Source: a bacterium
GTDB lineage: Bacteria > Desulfobacterota > Deferrisomatia > Deferrisomatales > BM512
Direction of reading: 5' to 3'
Assembly: GCA_009724975.1 (NCBI GenBank)
Contig: SRXB01000004.1
Span: forward strand, 1 to 23,483
DNA: 23,483 nt
The translations under genes were made by a program, and so were the position numbers. The notes under the pieces were generated by a model. That model worked only from the letters and a program-made list of their open reading frames with translations, ran no database searches and was not told the origin of the DNA. Below, piece by piece: positions 15,276-23,483 of the stretch (its first letter is position 1; every line of letters begins with the position of its first letter).

Positions 15276-16652
15276 ATGAAGCCGCTTGACGACACGATAG
15301 CCGCCGTCGCCACTCCCCCCGGAGAGGGCGGCATCGCAATAGTTCGCATTTCAGGTCCCCTGGCCCGCGATACGGCCCGGGGACTTTTGCGTTCCGCCGC
15401 CGCCGGTCCGCCCGAGCTTTCCCCCCGCCACGCGACCTTTCTTCACGCCGTCAACCCCTCTTCCGGCGAGCTTTTGGACGAAGTTCTCGCAATATGGATG
15501 GAGTCGCCGGCCTCCTATACGCGCGAGGATGTTCTGGAGATTCAGTGCCACGGAGGAAGGGCGAGCGCCAACGCAATTTTGGATGCCGTTCTTTCTTTGG
15601 GAGCAAGACTCGCCGACCCCGGGGAGTTCACCCTAAGGGCTTTTCTGCGCGGGCGGCTGGACCTTGTGCAGGCCGAGGCCGTGGCAGATATAATTCACGC
15701 CCGGACCTCCGAGGCGCTTTCTGTACATGAAAAGCTCCTTGCCGGAGCGCTCTCCAAAACGGTGGCGGGGTGGCAGGATGCGCTTGGCTCCGTTCTGGTA
15801 CACCTTGAATCGCATCTGGATTTTCCCGAGGAGGAGCTTGAGCTTGCGTCGGCGGCGGAGCTTGCGCCGACTTTGGACGAGGTTATCGCCCAGATGAAGC
15901 TAAAGCTCGCGTCTTTCGCCTGGGGAAGGGCGGCCCGGGAGGGTTTCCGCGTGGCGATACTTGGTAGGCCTAACGCGGGGAAGTCAAGTCTTCTGAACCG
16001 CCTGGCCGAGGACGAGCGGGCGATAGTCAGCCATCTGGAAGGAACCACCCGCGATACGATAGAGGTGCAAATTAATGCCTTCGGCGCACCCGTCAGCCTC
16101 ATCGACACTGCGGGACTTAGGGAAGCCGGAGATGAAATAGAGGAGGAGGGGGTTTTGCGCGCGAAACGGGCCGCCGCCGAAGCCGACCTTCTTCTCCTGG
16201 TCTTCGACGGCTCCAGGGAGCTTGTCGCCGGAGAGCTCGACGCGGCGCTTCTTGCCGCCGGAGGAAAGCAGGCCCTGGCCGTTGTCAACAAAAGCGATCA
16301 AGGGGCAATTCCCCAGGAGGCTCTTCTTTGCGCTTTTGGCGAAATCCTCTCGGTGAGCGCGTTGACCGGCGACGGCGTAGAAGGGCTTTTGCTGGCGATA
16401 CGGAATGCCGCCTGGTCGGGACGGGGCGCGGGCGGCGGCGAGCCCCTCACGCGAATCCGCCACCGCGAAGCGGTCTCCCGCGCCCTTTCGTCCGTGGAGG
16501 CGGCCCGGGATCTTTTGTTTTCCGGCGGGATGGCGGATGCGGCGGCCAACGAACTCCAGCGCGCGAGGCGGGAACTTAAAACCCTCCTTGGCTGGGGCGA
16601 GCCGGACGATATAATCGAGAAGATATTTTCGGAATTCTGCATAGGCAAGTGA
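15276..16652 (+). CDS. mnmE: tRNA modification GTPase MnmE (TrmE)
   Basis: This 458-residue GTPase works with MnmG to place the 5-aminomethyl or 5-carboxymethylaminomethyl group on the wobble uridine of certain tRNAs. The N-terminal formyl-folate-binding domain begins DTIAAVATPPGEGGIAIVRISG, with EIQCHGG at 89-95. The inserted G domain has G1 GRPNAGKSS (230-238), the G2 TT (257-258), G3 DTAG (277-280) and G4 NKSD. The C-terminus ends FCIGK, whose cysteine is the conserved near-terminal residue of the family. A weak AGGCGAG lies before the ATG. The gene is followed after 3 nt by a parS site and then by mnmG. Confidence 0.98.
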   Translation: MKPLDDTIAAVATPPGEGGIAIVRISGPLARDTARGLLRSAAAGPPELSPRHATFLHAVNPSSGELLDEVLAIWMESPASYTREDVLEIQCHGGRASANAILDAVLSLGARLADPGEFTLRAFLRGRLDLVQAEAVADIIHARTSEALSVHEKLLAGALSKTVAGWQDALGSVLVHLESHLDFPEEELELASAAELAPTLDEVIAQMKLKLASFAWGRAAREGFRVAILGRPNAGKSSLLNRLAEDERAIVSHLEGTTRDTIEVQINAFGAPVSLIDTAGLREAGDEIEEEGVLRAKRAAAEADLLLLVFDGSRELVAGELDAALLAAGGKQALAVVNKSDQGAIPQEALLCAFGEILSVSALTGDGVEGLLLAIRNAAWSGRGAGGGEPLTRIRHREAVSRALSSVEAARDLLFSGGMADAAANELQRARRELKTLLGWGEPDDIIEKIFSEFCIGK

Positions 16653-16655
16653 CGA

Positions 16656-16671
16656 TGTTTCACGTGAAACA
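16656..16671. promoter_or_regulatory. parS: parS centromere-like ParB-binding site 1
   Basis: TGTTTCACGTGAAACA is a perfect 16-bp palindrome identical to the bacterial parS consensus. ParB nucleates on such sites and spreads. It lies in the 42-nt mnmE-mnmG gap, 23 nt before the mnmG start. A ParB homologue is encoded 3.4 kb downstream, so a matching binder is present. Confidence 0.95.
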
Positions 16672-16694
16672 ATCAAGGCCGGAGTAGCCGCGCG

Positions 16695-18566
16695 ATGGAA
16701 TGGCATGAAAAATACGAGGTAGCCGTTGTCGGCGCTGGCCACGCGGGAATAGAGGCCGCTTTGGCGTCGGCTCGCCTGGGGGCGAGGACCGCGCTCTTCA
16801 CCCTGGATGCCGATGGTGTGGGGAAGATGTCCTGCAATCCGGCGATAGGCGGCATAGCCAAGGGGCATCTCGTTAGGGAGGTTGACGCCCTGGGCGGGGA
16901 GATGGGGCGGGCGATAGACGCCACCGGCCTTCAGTTCCGGCGGCTAAATACGCGCAAGGGACCCGCGGTCTGGGCCTCCCGCGCGCAGGCCGATCGCTTC
17001 GCCTACTCATCTTATATGAGGAAGGCCGTTTCTCTTGCCGACAACCTTCATTTGCGCCAGGAGGAGGTTGTCGCCCTCTGGGTGGAGGGAGGGGCCCTTC
17101 GCGGCGTAATCGGAAGGACGGGGACGAAGTATTTCGCGAAAACGGTTGTTTTGACCACCGGCACCTTTCTAAACGGCCTGATCCATATCGGCCTTACCAG
17201 CTTTCCGGCGGGAAGGGCAGGGGATCCCCCAGCCAAACTTTTGGCCGAAAACCTTAAAGAGCTCGGCTTCCCCGTGGGCAGGCTAAAGACCGGCACCCCG
17301 CCGCGCCTAAACGCCGCAACCATTGACTGGGCGGCGCTTGAGGCCCAGCGCGGGGACGAAAACCCGGTTCCCTTCTCCGTCGACACCGATTCGATAAGTC
17401 GGGAGCAGCTTCCCTGCCATATCACCTACACAAACTCAAGGACCCACGGGATAATAATGGGGGCCATGGACCGCTCTCCCCTTTATTCCGGCGTGATAGA
17501 GGGGGTTGGACCCCGCTACTGCCCCTCCATAGAGGACAAGGTCGTCCGTTTTTCCGACAAGGAGCGCCATCAGGTTTTCCTGGAGCCGGAAGGGTATGAT
17601 TCGCAGGAAATTTACCCCAACGGCATCTCGACCTCCCTCCCGCTCGACATCCAGCAAAAAATCGTGAATTCGATTGCGGGCCTTGAGCGCGCCCAGATAA
17701 TTCGGCCCGGCTACGCCGTAGAATACGATTACAGTGACCCGACCGGCCTTTACCCGACCCTGGAATCCAAGCACATGGAGGGGCTTTTCATGGCCGGGCA
17801 GATAAACGGCACCTCCGGCTATGAGGAAGCCGCCGCCCAGGGGCTTTTGGCTGGCCTCAACGCGGGGCGCAAGGCCGCGGGCCTGGGAGGGGTTATAATT
17901 GGTCGGCATCAGGGGTATCTGGGCGTTCTGGTCGATGACCTCGTCACCAAGGGGGCCAAGGAGCCCTACCGCATGTTTACCTCCCGCGCGGAGCACCGCC
18001 TGCTGTTGCGCGAAGACAACGCCGACCTGCGCCTTACGCCCGTTGGCATAGACGCGGGCATCGTTCCCCGATGCAGGCGCGAAAAATACGAGCTGAGAGA
18101 GCGGGACGGCAAGCGGCTTTTGGAATTTCTGGAAAACGTCACCCTATCTCCCTGCCTGGCGACCGACGCGCTCTTCTCCTCCCTCGGCGCTTCGGGGCTC
18201 AAGGCCCCTACGCGGCTTTCCGAGCTTTTAAAGAGGCCCGAGATTACTATCGAGGCTTTGAAGTCCGTTGTGGAAAACTGGCCGGAGACGGACTGGCGAA
18301 GCGAGGTGACGGTGGAGGTCGAGATAAAGTACGAGGGCTATGTAAAGCGCGACCGCGAGGCTCTCGAAAAAATGAAAAAGCTGGAGGAGCTGCCCCTTCC
18401 GGCGGACCTGGACTACCAGAAAATCGAAGGGCTCACCGCCGAGGCGCGCCAGCTTTTCTCTCGGGCCCGCCCGCTAACCCTCGGCCAGGCCCAGCGCATC
18501 CCGGGGGTTACTCCCGCCGCCATTTCGGTAATTATGATCCACCTGAAGAAAGGCGGGCGTTTTTGA
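16695..18566 (+). CDS. mnmG: tRNA uridine 5-carboxymethylaminomethyl modification enzyme MnmG (GidA)
   Basis: This 623-residue FAD protein is the partner of MnmE in wobble-uridine modification. It supplies the reduced flavin, and the complex uses methylene-THF, NADH and GTP. It shows the Rossmann FAD motif VAVVGAGHAGIEAALASARLG near the N-terminus, then KMSCNPAIGGIAKGHLVREVDALGG and LNTRKGPAVWASRAQADR. Later come LKTGTPPRL, the FMAGQINGTSGYEEAAAQGLLAG region and, in the C-terminal helical domain, TSRAEHRLLLREDNADLRL. The length matches the family. GGAG lies about 10 nt before the ATG. The next gene, rsmG, starts inside its stop codon (TTGA). Confidence 0.98.
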   Translation: MEWHEKYEVAVVGAGHAGIEAALASARLGARTALFTLDADGVGKMSCNPAIGGIAKGHLVREVDALGGEMGRAIDATGLQFRRLNTRKGPAVWASRAQADRFAYSSYMRKAVSLADNLHLRQEEVVALWVEGGALRGVIGRTGTKYFAKTVVLTTGTFLNGLIHIGLTSFPAGRAGDPPAKLLAENLKELGFPVGRLKTGTPPRLNAATIDWAALEAQRGDENPVPFSVDTDSISREQLPCHITYTNSRTHGIIMGAMDRSPLYSGVIEGVGPRYCPSIEDKVVRFSDKERHQVFLEPEGYDSQEIYPNGISTSLPLDIQQKIVNSIAGLERAQIIRPGYAVEYDYSDPTGLYPTLESKHMEGLFMAGQINGTSGYEEAAAQGLLAGLNAGRKAAGLGGVIIGRHQGYLGVLVDDLVTKGAKEPYRMFTSRAEHRLLLREDNADLRLTPVGIDAGIVPRCRREKYELRERDGKRLLEFLENVTLSPCLATDALFSSLGASGLKAPTRLSELLKRPEITIEALKSVVENWPETDWRSEVTVEVEIKYEGYVKRDREALEKMKKLEELPLPADLDYQKIEGLTAEARQLFSRARPLTLGQAQRIPGVTPAAISVIMIHLKKGGRF

Positions 18567-19171
18567 GCGGCTGGTCGACGCTTGAAAGGTACGAGCCCTC
18601 CCTCGACGAGGGAAAGCTCGACCTCTACGTCGCCGAACTGGTTAAGTGGAACAAGGCGATACGGCTCGTTGGGCCCTCCGACGCCGACGGAATCCGCCTG
18701 CAGGTCGTCGATTCTCTCCTTCCCCTCCTCGTGGAGCGCCCGCGCTTCCCCCTGCTGGACATAGGAAGCGGCGCGGGTCTTCCCGCCATTCCGCTGGCCA
18801 TAGCCAGCCCCGGGCAGCCCATAACATGCCTGGAGCCCCGCATCAAGAGGGTCAGCTTCCTCAATAACGCCGTCAGGGTGCTGGGGTTGACCGGCGTAAG
18901 GGTGGTCGAAGGGCGGGCCGGAGGAGGAGAGCCGGCCCCCGGCCTCTTCGCCTCCTTTAATTGCGTCACCGCAAGGGCCGTCTCCGATGTCCCGACCCTC
19001 CTTGGCTGGGCCGCTCCTTACCTTGCACAAGGGGGCGAGGTTCTGCTCGGCAGGGGTGGCGATGACGATGCGCCCCGGGTCGGGGGGTGGCGCGTCTCCC
19101 GCCTTTCCGAGTACCCCTCCCCCGAGGGCGTGGGTCGGCGCTTTGTGGTGGGATACCGCCGCGACCCCTGA
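18563..19171 (+). CDS. rsmG: 16S rRNA (guanine-N7) methyltransferase RsmG (GidB)
   Basis: This 202-residue class I SAM methyltransferase modifies the N7 of a guanine in the 530 loop of 16S rRNA (G527 in E. coli). The SAM-binding motif I is LLDIGSGAGLPAIPLAIA (64-81), preceded by the family segment YVAELVKWNKAIRLVG; TCLEPRIKRVSFLNN and NCVTARAVSD follow. I chose the TTG overlapping the mnmG stop (TTGA), with AAAGG upstream. This gives a normal-length protein, whereas the longer open frame upstream is mnmG read in another frame. The mnmG-rsmG pairing is the classic gidA-gidB order. The last residues (GYRRDP) end 17 nt before the second parS palindrome. Confidence 0.94.
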   Translation: MSGWSTLERYEPSLDEGKLDLYVAELVKWNKAIRLVGPSDADGIRLQVVDSLLPLLVERPRFPLLDIGSGAGLPAIPLAIASPGQPITCLEPRIKRVSFLNNAVRVLGLTGVRVVEGRAGGGEPAPGLFASFNCVTARAVSDVPTLLGWAAPYLAQGGEVLLGRGGDDDAPRVGGWRVSRLSEYPSPEGVGRRFVVGYRRDP

Positions 19172-19188
19172 TTTATGGCGGGCAAAGA

Positions 19189-19214
19189 GCCGATGTTTCA
19201 CGTGAAACATCGGC
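19189..19214. promoter_or_regulatory. parS: parS centromere-like ParB-binding site 2
   Basis: The consensus TGTTTCACGTGAAACA (19194-19209) is embedded in a longer perfect palindrome of 26 bp. It lies in the rsmG-parA gap, 18 nt upstream of the proposed parA -35 box, so ParB bound here could also affect parAB transcription. Together with the copy at 16656 it brackets mnmG-rsmG, 2.5 kb apart. Confidence 0.96.
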
Positions 19215-19231
19215 GGCGATAATTCTTCTCC

Positions 19232-19260
19232 TTGGAGGCGGGGTCGAGGTGTGTTAATTT
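19232..19260 (+). promoter_or_regulatory. Candidate sigma-70-type promoter for parAB
   Basis: TTGGAG (19232-19237), a 17-nt spacer and TAATTT (19255-19260) would place transcription start only about 14 nt before the parA ATG, with GGAGGAG between. The match to consensus is moderate. Read-through from mnmG-rsmG is also possible because no terminator is seen. Confidence 0.45.
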
Positions 19261-19280
19261 CACCCGCCTTGGAGGAGTGA

Positions 19281-20051
19281 ATGGGAAGAGTCTTTTCCGT
19301 AGCAAATCAGAAGGGCGGGGTGGGCAAGACCACCTCCGCCGTCAACATCGCCGCCTCGCTGGCCTACGCGGGGGCGAAAACCCTGCTAATAGACATGGAT
19401 CCGCAGGGCAACGCCTCAAGCGGGGTCGGGGTCAAGCACGGCGAGGGGGTGAAGACTAGTTACGAGCTGATAACGGGGCTGTCGGACTTTGCGGAAGTAG
19501 TTAAGCCTGCGGAAATAAAGGGACTTTGGGTCATTCCCGCAAACAGGGATCTGGCCGGAGCCGAGGTCGAGCTGGTGCAGGACGAGAGGCGCGCCTTTCG
19601 CCTCAAGGACGCCATCGAAAACCATCTTTCCGACTACGATTACATTATAATAGACTGCCCCCCGAGTCTCAGCCTCCTCACCGTCAACGCGCTCGTCGCC
19701 GCCCAGGCCGTAATAATCCCCATGCAGTGCGAGTACTACGCCCTTGAGGGCCTTAGCCAGCTTTTGCACACAATCCATCGGGTGAAGAGAGGCCTCAACC
19801 CTACCCTCGACGTCAGGGGGATACTCCTCACCATGTTCGATGGGCGCAACAACCTGAGCCGCCAGGTCGCCGAGGAGATAAAGCGCCACTTCAGCGACAA
19901 GGTCTTCGGCGCGGTGATTCCGAGGAATGTGAAGCTTAGCGAGGCCCCCAGCCACGGCAAGCCCGCCCTTTTGTACGACCCCCGCTCCAGCGGCGCCCTG
20001 AGTTATCAGGAAGTCGCGAGGGAGATACTTTCAGCCGGAGGGGTGAAATGA
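19281..20051 (+). CDS. parA: Chromosome partitioning ATPase ParA (Soj)
   Basis: This 256-residue deviant-Walker ATPase binds DNA nonspecifically as an ATP dimer and moves ParB-parS complexes. The Walker A' motif KGGVGKTT (11-18) carries the signature lysine K11. LLIDMDPQGN (35-44) is the A'-adjacent motif, and YIIIDCPPSLSLLTVNAL is Walker B. The lack of an N-terminal extension marks it as a chromosomal Soj-type ParA rather than a large plasmid type. GGAGGAG lies 4 nt before the ATG. Its last codons overlap parB by 4 nt (ATGA). Confidence 0.98.
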   Translation: MGRVFSVANQKGGVGKTTSAVNIAASLAYAGAKTLLIDMDPQGNASSGVGVKHGEGVKTSYELITGLSDFAEVVKPAEIKGLWVIPANRDLAGAEVELVQDERRAFRLKDAIENHLSDYDYIIIDCPPSLSLLTVNALVAAQAVIIPMQCEYYALEGLSQLLHTIHRVKRGLNPTLDVRGILLTMFDGRNNLSRQVAEEIKRHFSDKVFGAVIPRNVKLSEAPSHGKPALLYDPRSSGALSYQEVAREILSAGGVK

Positions 20052-20902
20052 ACGCCGACAAGAAAAAAAGACCAGCGCTGGGCATGGGGCTCGACGCGCT
20101 TTTGACCGACTCTCTGGAGGGGGATTATTTCCTCTGCCCCATTGAGAAGATAACCCCAAGCCCCTCGCAGCCCAGAAAGATTTTCCCGCCGGAATCCCTC
20201 GCCGAGCTTTCCCAGTCCATCAAGGAAAAAGGGCTTATACAGCCCATTGTGGTCCGCAAGCTTGACGGCGGCGATTATGAGCTCATCGCGGGAGAAAGGC
20301 GCTGGCGCGCCGCGCAGAAAGCAGGGCTCACGGAGCTTCCGGCGATTCTTCGCGGAGCCGAGGCCAGCGAGGTCCTGGAGCTGGCCCTTATCGAAAACGT
20401 ACAGCGCGAGAACTTAAACCCGGTTGACGAAGCCCGCGCCTATAAACTATTAATGGATACCTCCGGCATGACCCAGGACTCCGTCGCCCAGCGCATCGGC
20501 AAGTCCCGCGTGGCCGTCGCCAACTCGGTTCGCCTTTTGGCCCTCGCCCCCGAGATACTGGCCGAGGTGGAGAGGGGGGGGGTGAGCGCAGGGCACGCCC
20601 GGGCGCTTTTGTCCGCGCCTGCGTCCATAAGGCCCGAGCTTTTGAAGACAATCATCGCCAGGGGCCTTTCGGTGCGTGAGGCAGAGAGTCTGGCCGCCAG
20701 GCCCCACAAAAATAAAACAGGCGACCGCATCGCAAAGAGCCCGGACATAGCCTCCGCCGAAAAGAGGCTCTCCCGCGCCTTGGGGGTGAAGGTCGCGCTG
20801 AAGACGGGCAAGAAAAAGGGGAGCGGGTCCATAACAATCAACTTCCGCACCCTCGACGAGTTCGACAGGCTCCTCGAAATTTTCGAAAAGGGGCAAAAAT
20901 AG
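20048..20902 (+). CDS. parB: Chromosome partitioning protein ParB (Spo0J), CTP-dependent clamp
   Basis: This 284-residue ParB loads at parS, closes as a CTP-bound clamp and slides along DNA. The N-terminal LGMGLDALL (11-19) is the ParA-contacting motif. Box I sits in PSPSQPRKIFPPESLAELSQSIKEKGLIQPIVVR, box II is GERRWRA (82-88) and ENVQRENLNPVDEA begins at 116; these form the CTP-binding fold. A helix-turn-helix (QDSVAQRIGKSRVAVANSVRLL) reads parS, and the C-terminus (ITINFRTLDEFDRLLEIFE) is the dimerization domain. It is co-translated with parA. Two perfect parS sites lie nearby upstream. Confidence 0.98.
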   Translation: MNADKKKRPALGMGLDALLTDSLEGDYFLCPIEKITPSPSQPRKIFPPESLAELSQSIKEKGLIQPIVVRKLDGGDYELIAGERRWRAAQKAGLTELPAILRGAEASEVLELALIENVQRENLNPVDEARAYKLLMDTSGMTQDSVAQRIGKSRVAVANSVRLLALAPEILAEVERGGVSAGHARALLSAPASIRPELLKTIIARGLSVREAESLAARPHKNKTGDRIAKSPDIASAEKRLSRALGVKVALKTGKKKGSGSITINFRTLDEFDRLLEIFEKGQK

Positions 20903-21024
20903 CAAAAAAAATTCAGCCTTGTTTTCCCCTGTCAGCACGCGGTATTTTGCTCGCTGACACACGCTTTGCGAATGCGTTTCGGGGCGATCTGGCAAAAAAA
21001 ATCGAAGAAAAATAAAAAGGCGGT

Positions 21025-21052
21025 TTGATTTGCACTTCGTTTGTTGTATATT
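21025..21052 (+). promoter_or_regulatory. Candidate sigma-70-type promoter for the ATP synthase operon
   Basis: TTGATT (21025-21030), a 16-nt spacer and TATATT (21047-21052) lie in the 189-nt AT-rich gap after parB, about 40 nt before the GTG of the first ATP synthase gene. The gap also holds a loose inverted repeat (TGTCAGC 20930-20936 with GCTGACA 20953-20959) with no T-run after it. I see no clear terminator for parAB. Confidence 0.6.
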
Positions 21053-21091
21053 GCGACCGCTTTCGTACCGGCACTGCGGAGGAACGCCACC

Positions 21092-21520
21092 GTGAATCTT
21101 ACACCTAATTTTTCGCTCATCGTGATGATGGGTCTCTTCCTGGTCCTGATGTTGGTCCTCAACTCAGTACTCTTTCAGCCCATGCTGCGAGTCATCGGCG
21201 AACGCCGCGCGCGCACCGAGGGGAGAAAGAAAGACGCCGCCGCCGCTAACGCGAAGGCTGACGGCATCTGGGAGAACTACCAGAAGGAAATTTCCGCCGC
21301 CAGGGCCCAGGCCGACGCCGCCCGCATGTCCATCATACGGGACGCCGAGGGGCAAAAGGCGAAAATGACCGAGGCCGCAGCAGGCGAAGCGGAAAAAACC
21401 ATCGCCGAACTTCGTGCCCGCATCGCCTCAGAGGCGACCGAGGCCCGCGCCGCCGTTCGCGGTCAGGTAAACGCCCTGGCAACCTCCATGGCGGAAAAGA
21501 TCCTTGGGAGGTCGGTCTGA
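21092..21520 (+). CDS. F-type ATP synthase subunit b' (first stator b subunit)
   Basis: This 142-residue protein has one N-terminal membrane helix (about 8-27, LIVMMGLFLVLMLVLNSVLF), then a long charged, alanine-rich coiled coil to the C-terminus (AEKILGRSV). It pairs with subunit b to form the heterodimeric peripheral stalk linking Fo to F1. Many deltaproteobacteria and phototrophs have this b'/b pair (symbols atpX, atpF2 or atpG are used). I chose GTG 21092, preceded by GCGGAGGAA. An upstream TTG at 21041 is in frame but would add residues overlapping the promoter. It overlaps atpF by 1 nt (TGATG). Confidence 0.9.
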   Translation: MNLTPNFSLIVMMGLFLVLMLVLNSVLFQPMLRVIGERRARTEGRKKDAAAANAKADGIWENYQKEISAARAQADAARMSIIRDAEGQKAKMTEAAAGEAEKTIAELRARIASEATEARAAVRGQVNALATSMAEKILGRSV

Positions 21521-22080
21521 TGAGGCTAAAAGCCCTTAAGTTCACTTTGCTCGTATCGGCCATTCCCGCGCTGGCCTTCGCCAGCGGCGGCGGAGCGGCC
21601 AATCCATGGCTGGATGTTGCCTTCAAGTTCGTCAACTTCGCGGCACTTCTGGCGATATTTTATTTCTCGCTGAGAAAAATAATCCCGCAGGCCCTTGCCG
21701 ACAGGCGCGACACAATCGCCAAGGACCTCAAGGAGGCCCGCGCCGCCAAGGAAGAAGCGGAGGCCAAGCTGGCCGAATACAAGGCCAAGGTCGCCAACCT
21801 TGAGGCGGAAATGGCCGCCATCAAGGCCGACTTCAAGGCCGAGGCCGAAGCCCAGCGGGTCAGAATCCTGGAGCAGGCCGAGCGCTCCTCCGAGCAGCTT
21901 CGCAAAAATGCCGCCACGATCGGCGAGCGCGAAGCCAAGATGGCCGCCGACTCCATCCGCGAAGAAGCGGTCGCCCAGGCGCTGGCCCTTGCCGAGGAGA
22001 TACTCGCCAAGGCCTACGGCAGCGAAGACCAAAAGCGCGCAGTAGAGAAGACCATCGAGAAGATCGAGGGGCTACATTGA
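21520..22080 (+). CDS. atpF: F-type ATP synthase subunit b
   Basis: This is the 186-residue second stator subunit. It begins with a signal-like segment (about 1-22, LLVSAIPALAFA|SGGG) followed by a membrane helix (about 30-50, FKFVNFAALLAIFYFSL), then RKIIPQALADRRDTIAKDLKEA, the classic start of the b-subunit coiled coil. The remainder is Ala/Glu/Lys-rich. The extra hydrophobic N-terminus is seen in related Geobacter-type AtpF proteins and may be cleaved. It lies between b' and delta with overlapping stop and start codons on both sides, so it is tightly coupled. Confidence 0.93.
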   Translation: MRLKALKFTLLVSAIPALAFASGGGAANPWLDVAFKFVNFAALLAIFYFSLRKIIPQALADRRDTIAKDLKEARAAKEEAEAKLAEYKAKVANLEAEMAAIKADFKAEAEAQRVRILEQAERSSEQLRKNAATIGEREAKMAADSIREEAVAQALALAEEILAKAYGSEDQKRAVEKTIEKIEGLH

Positions 22081-22619
22081 TTAAGACGAGAATAGCAAAA
22101 AGATACGCCCGGGCCCTCTTTGAACTGGCAAAAGAGGCTGGGGCGGTTGAAAAGGTTGGCGCCGACCTTAACGCGGTCGCAGAAGCCGTGGAAAAGAGCC
22201 CCGCCCTCAAAAGCGGCCTCACCGCGCCGATAACCTCGCGTGAGGCTAAAGTCGGCGCCCTGGGCGCTCTGGTCGAGACTCTCAATTCCGACGCCTTAGT
22301 GGTGAACTTCCTAAAGGTTCTCCTGGGCGCTAGAAAAATCTCCCTCCTCTCCGAGGTCGACGCCGAATACTCTGCGATGGCCGACGAGATTTCCGGAAGG
22401 CTGCGCGGCGAGGCTATTGCCCCGATGGCGCTTGACGAAGCCGCCCTTGGCAAGCTCTCCGCGGCCCTCTCCAAAACTCTGGGAAAAGAAGTCGTATTAA
22501 CATCTCGCGAGGACAAGGCGCTCATTGGTGGCGTCGTTGCTCGCGTTGGCAACCTGGTCTTTGATGCGAGCGTTAAAACCCAACTTGAACGCATGAAGGA
22601 TTCCTTGGTCAAGGGGTGA
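22077..22619 (+). CDS. atpH: F-type ATP synthase subunit delta
   Basis: This 180-residue subunit joins the b/b' stalk to the top of the alpha-beta ring. The N-terminus KTRIAKRYARALFELAKEAG is the typical delta opening. The C-terminal segment (LGKEVVLTSREDKALIGGVVARVGNLVFDASVKTQLERM) is the conserved delta signature region. The start is TTG 22077, overlapping the atpF stop as TTGA, with GAGGGG 5 nt upstream; no ATG is available in the right place. It lies 7 nt before atpA. Confidence 0.95.
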   Translation: MIKTRIAKRYARALFELAKEAGAVEKVGADLNAVAEAVEKSPALKSGLTAPITSREAKVGALGALVETLNSDALVVNFLKVLLGARKISLLSEVDAEYSAMADEISGRLRGEAIAPMALDEAALGKLSAALSKTLGKEVVLTSREDKALIGGVVARVGNLVFDASVKTQLERMKDSLVKG

Positions 22620-22626
22620 TTGAATC

Positions 22627-23483
<857 letters not shown>

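Noticed and set aside
16298..16672. Minus-strand frames starting MFHVKH at 16672 and 19210
   Set aside because: The shared N-terminus is only the translation of the two parS palindromes; the rest is antisense to mnmE or to rsmG-mnmG.
18071..18562. Upstream extension of the rsmG frame
   Set aside because: This part is mnmG read in another frame; the normal-length RsmG begins at TTG 18563.
20930..20959. Inverted repeat TGTCAGC/GCTGACA as a parB terminator
   Set aside because: It has a long 16-nt loop, a weak stem and no T-run after it.

Overview
The window is a gene-dense, GC-rich bacterial chromosome segment made almost entirely of core genes. Gene content and order suggest an anaerobic Gram-negative bacterium of the Deltaproteobacteria/Desulfobacterota type. 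The evidence is a rubredoxin plus A-type flavoprotein (FprA) pair, a paired b'/b ATP synthase stator in an F1 operon that lacks the a and c subunits, a DUF4124-type periplasmic protein, a YidC with a large periplasmic domain, and the order rpmH-rnpA-yidD-yidC-mnmE-mnmG-rsmG-parA-parB-atp. The taxonomic call is inference; no rRNA or other decisive marker is present.

Left part (1-12773). On the minus strand lie the N-terminal half of ispE (cut by the window edge) and a rubredoxin-fprA operon ending in a strong intrinsic terminator. Next, on the plus strand, are a small secreted retropepsin-like protein and a PcrA/UvrD helicase. The helicase meets, tail to tail, a minus-strand pair made of a periplasmic LpoA/LivJ-like binding protein and a two-domain M16 peptidase. 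A terminator separates that pair from the stress operon grpE - small AT-rich unknown ORF - dnaK, with hemW upstream. hrcA and dnaJ are not in this operon, and no CIRCE element is visible.

Right part (12774-23483). All genes are on the plus strand. A consensus-like promoter drives rpmH, followed by rnpA, yidD and yidC (ribosomal protein L34, RNase P protein, membrane insertion). mnmE and mnmG (tRNA wobble-uridine modification) and rsmG (16S rRNA methylation) come next, then parA-parB (chromosome segregation). Two perfect parS sites flank mnmG-rsmG: one before mnmG and one before parA. After a promoter-bearing gap the F-type ATP synthase operon begins (atpF', atpF, atpH, atpA), and atpA runs off the window.

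The points that most deserve a second look are: an rnpA reading frame with no ATG, GTG or TTG start in any frame near its 5' end (ATT is the best candidate); an AT-rich unknown gene inserted between grpE and dnaK; a heat-shock operon without its usual repressor gene or operator; and the twin parS layout. I see no mobile element, CRISPR array, tRNA or rRNA. I did not find a clear new multi-gene system; most of the window is ordinary housekeeping.
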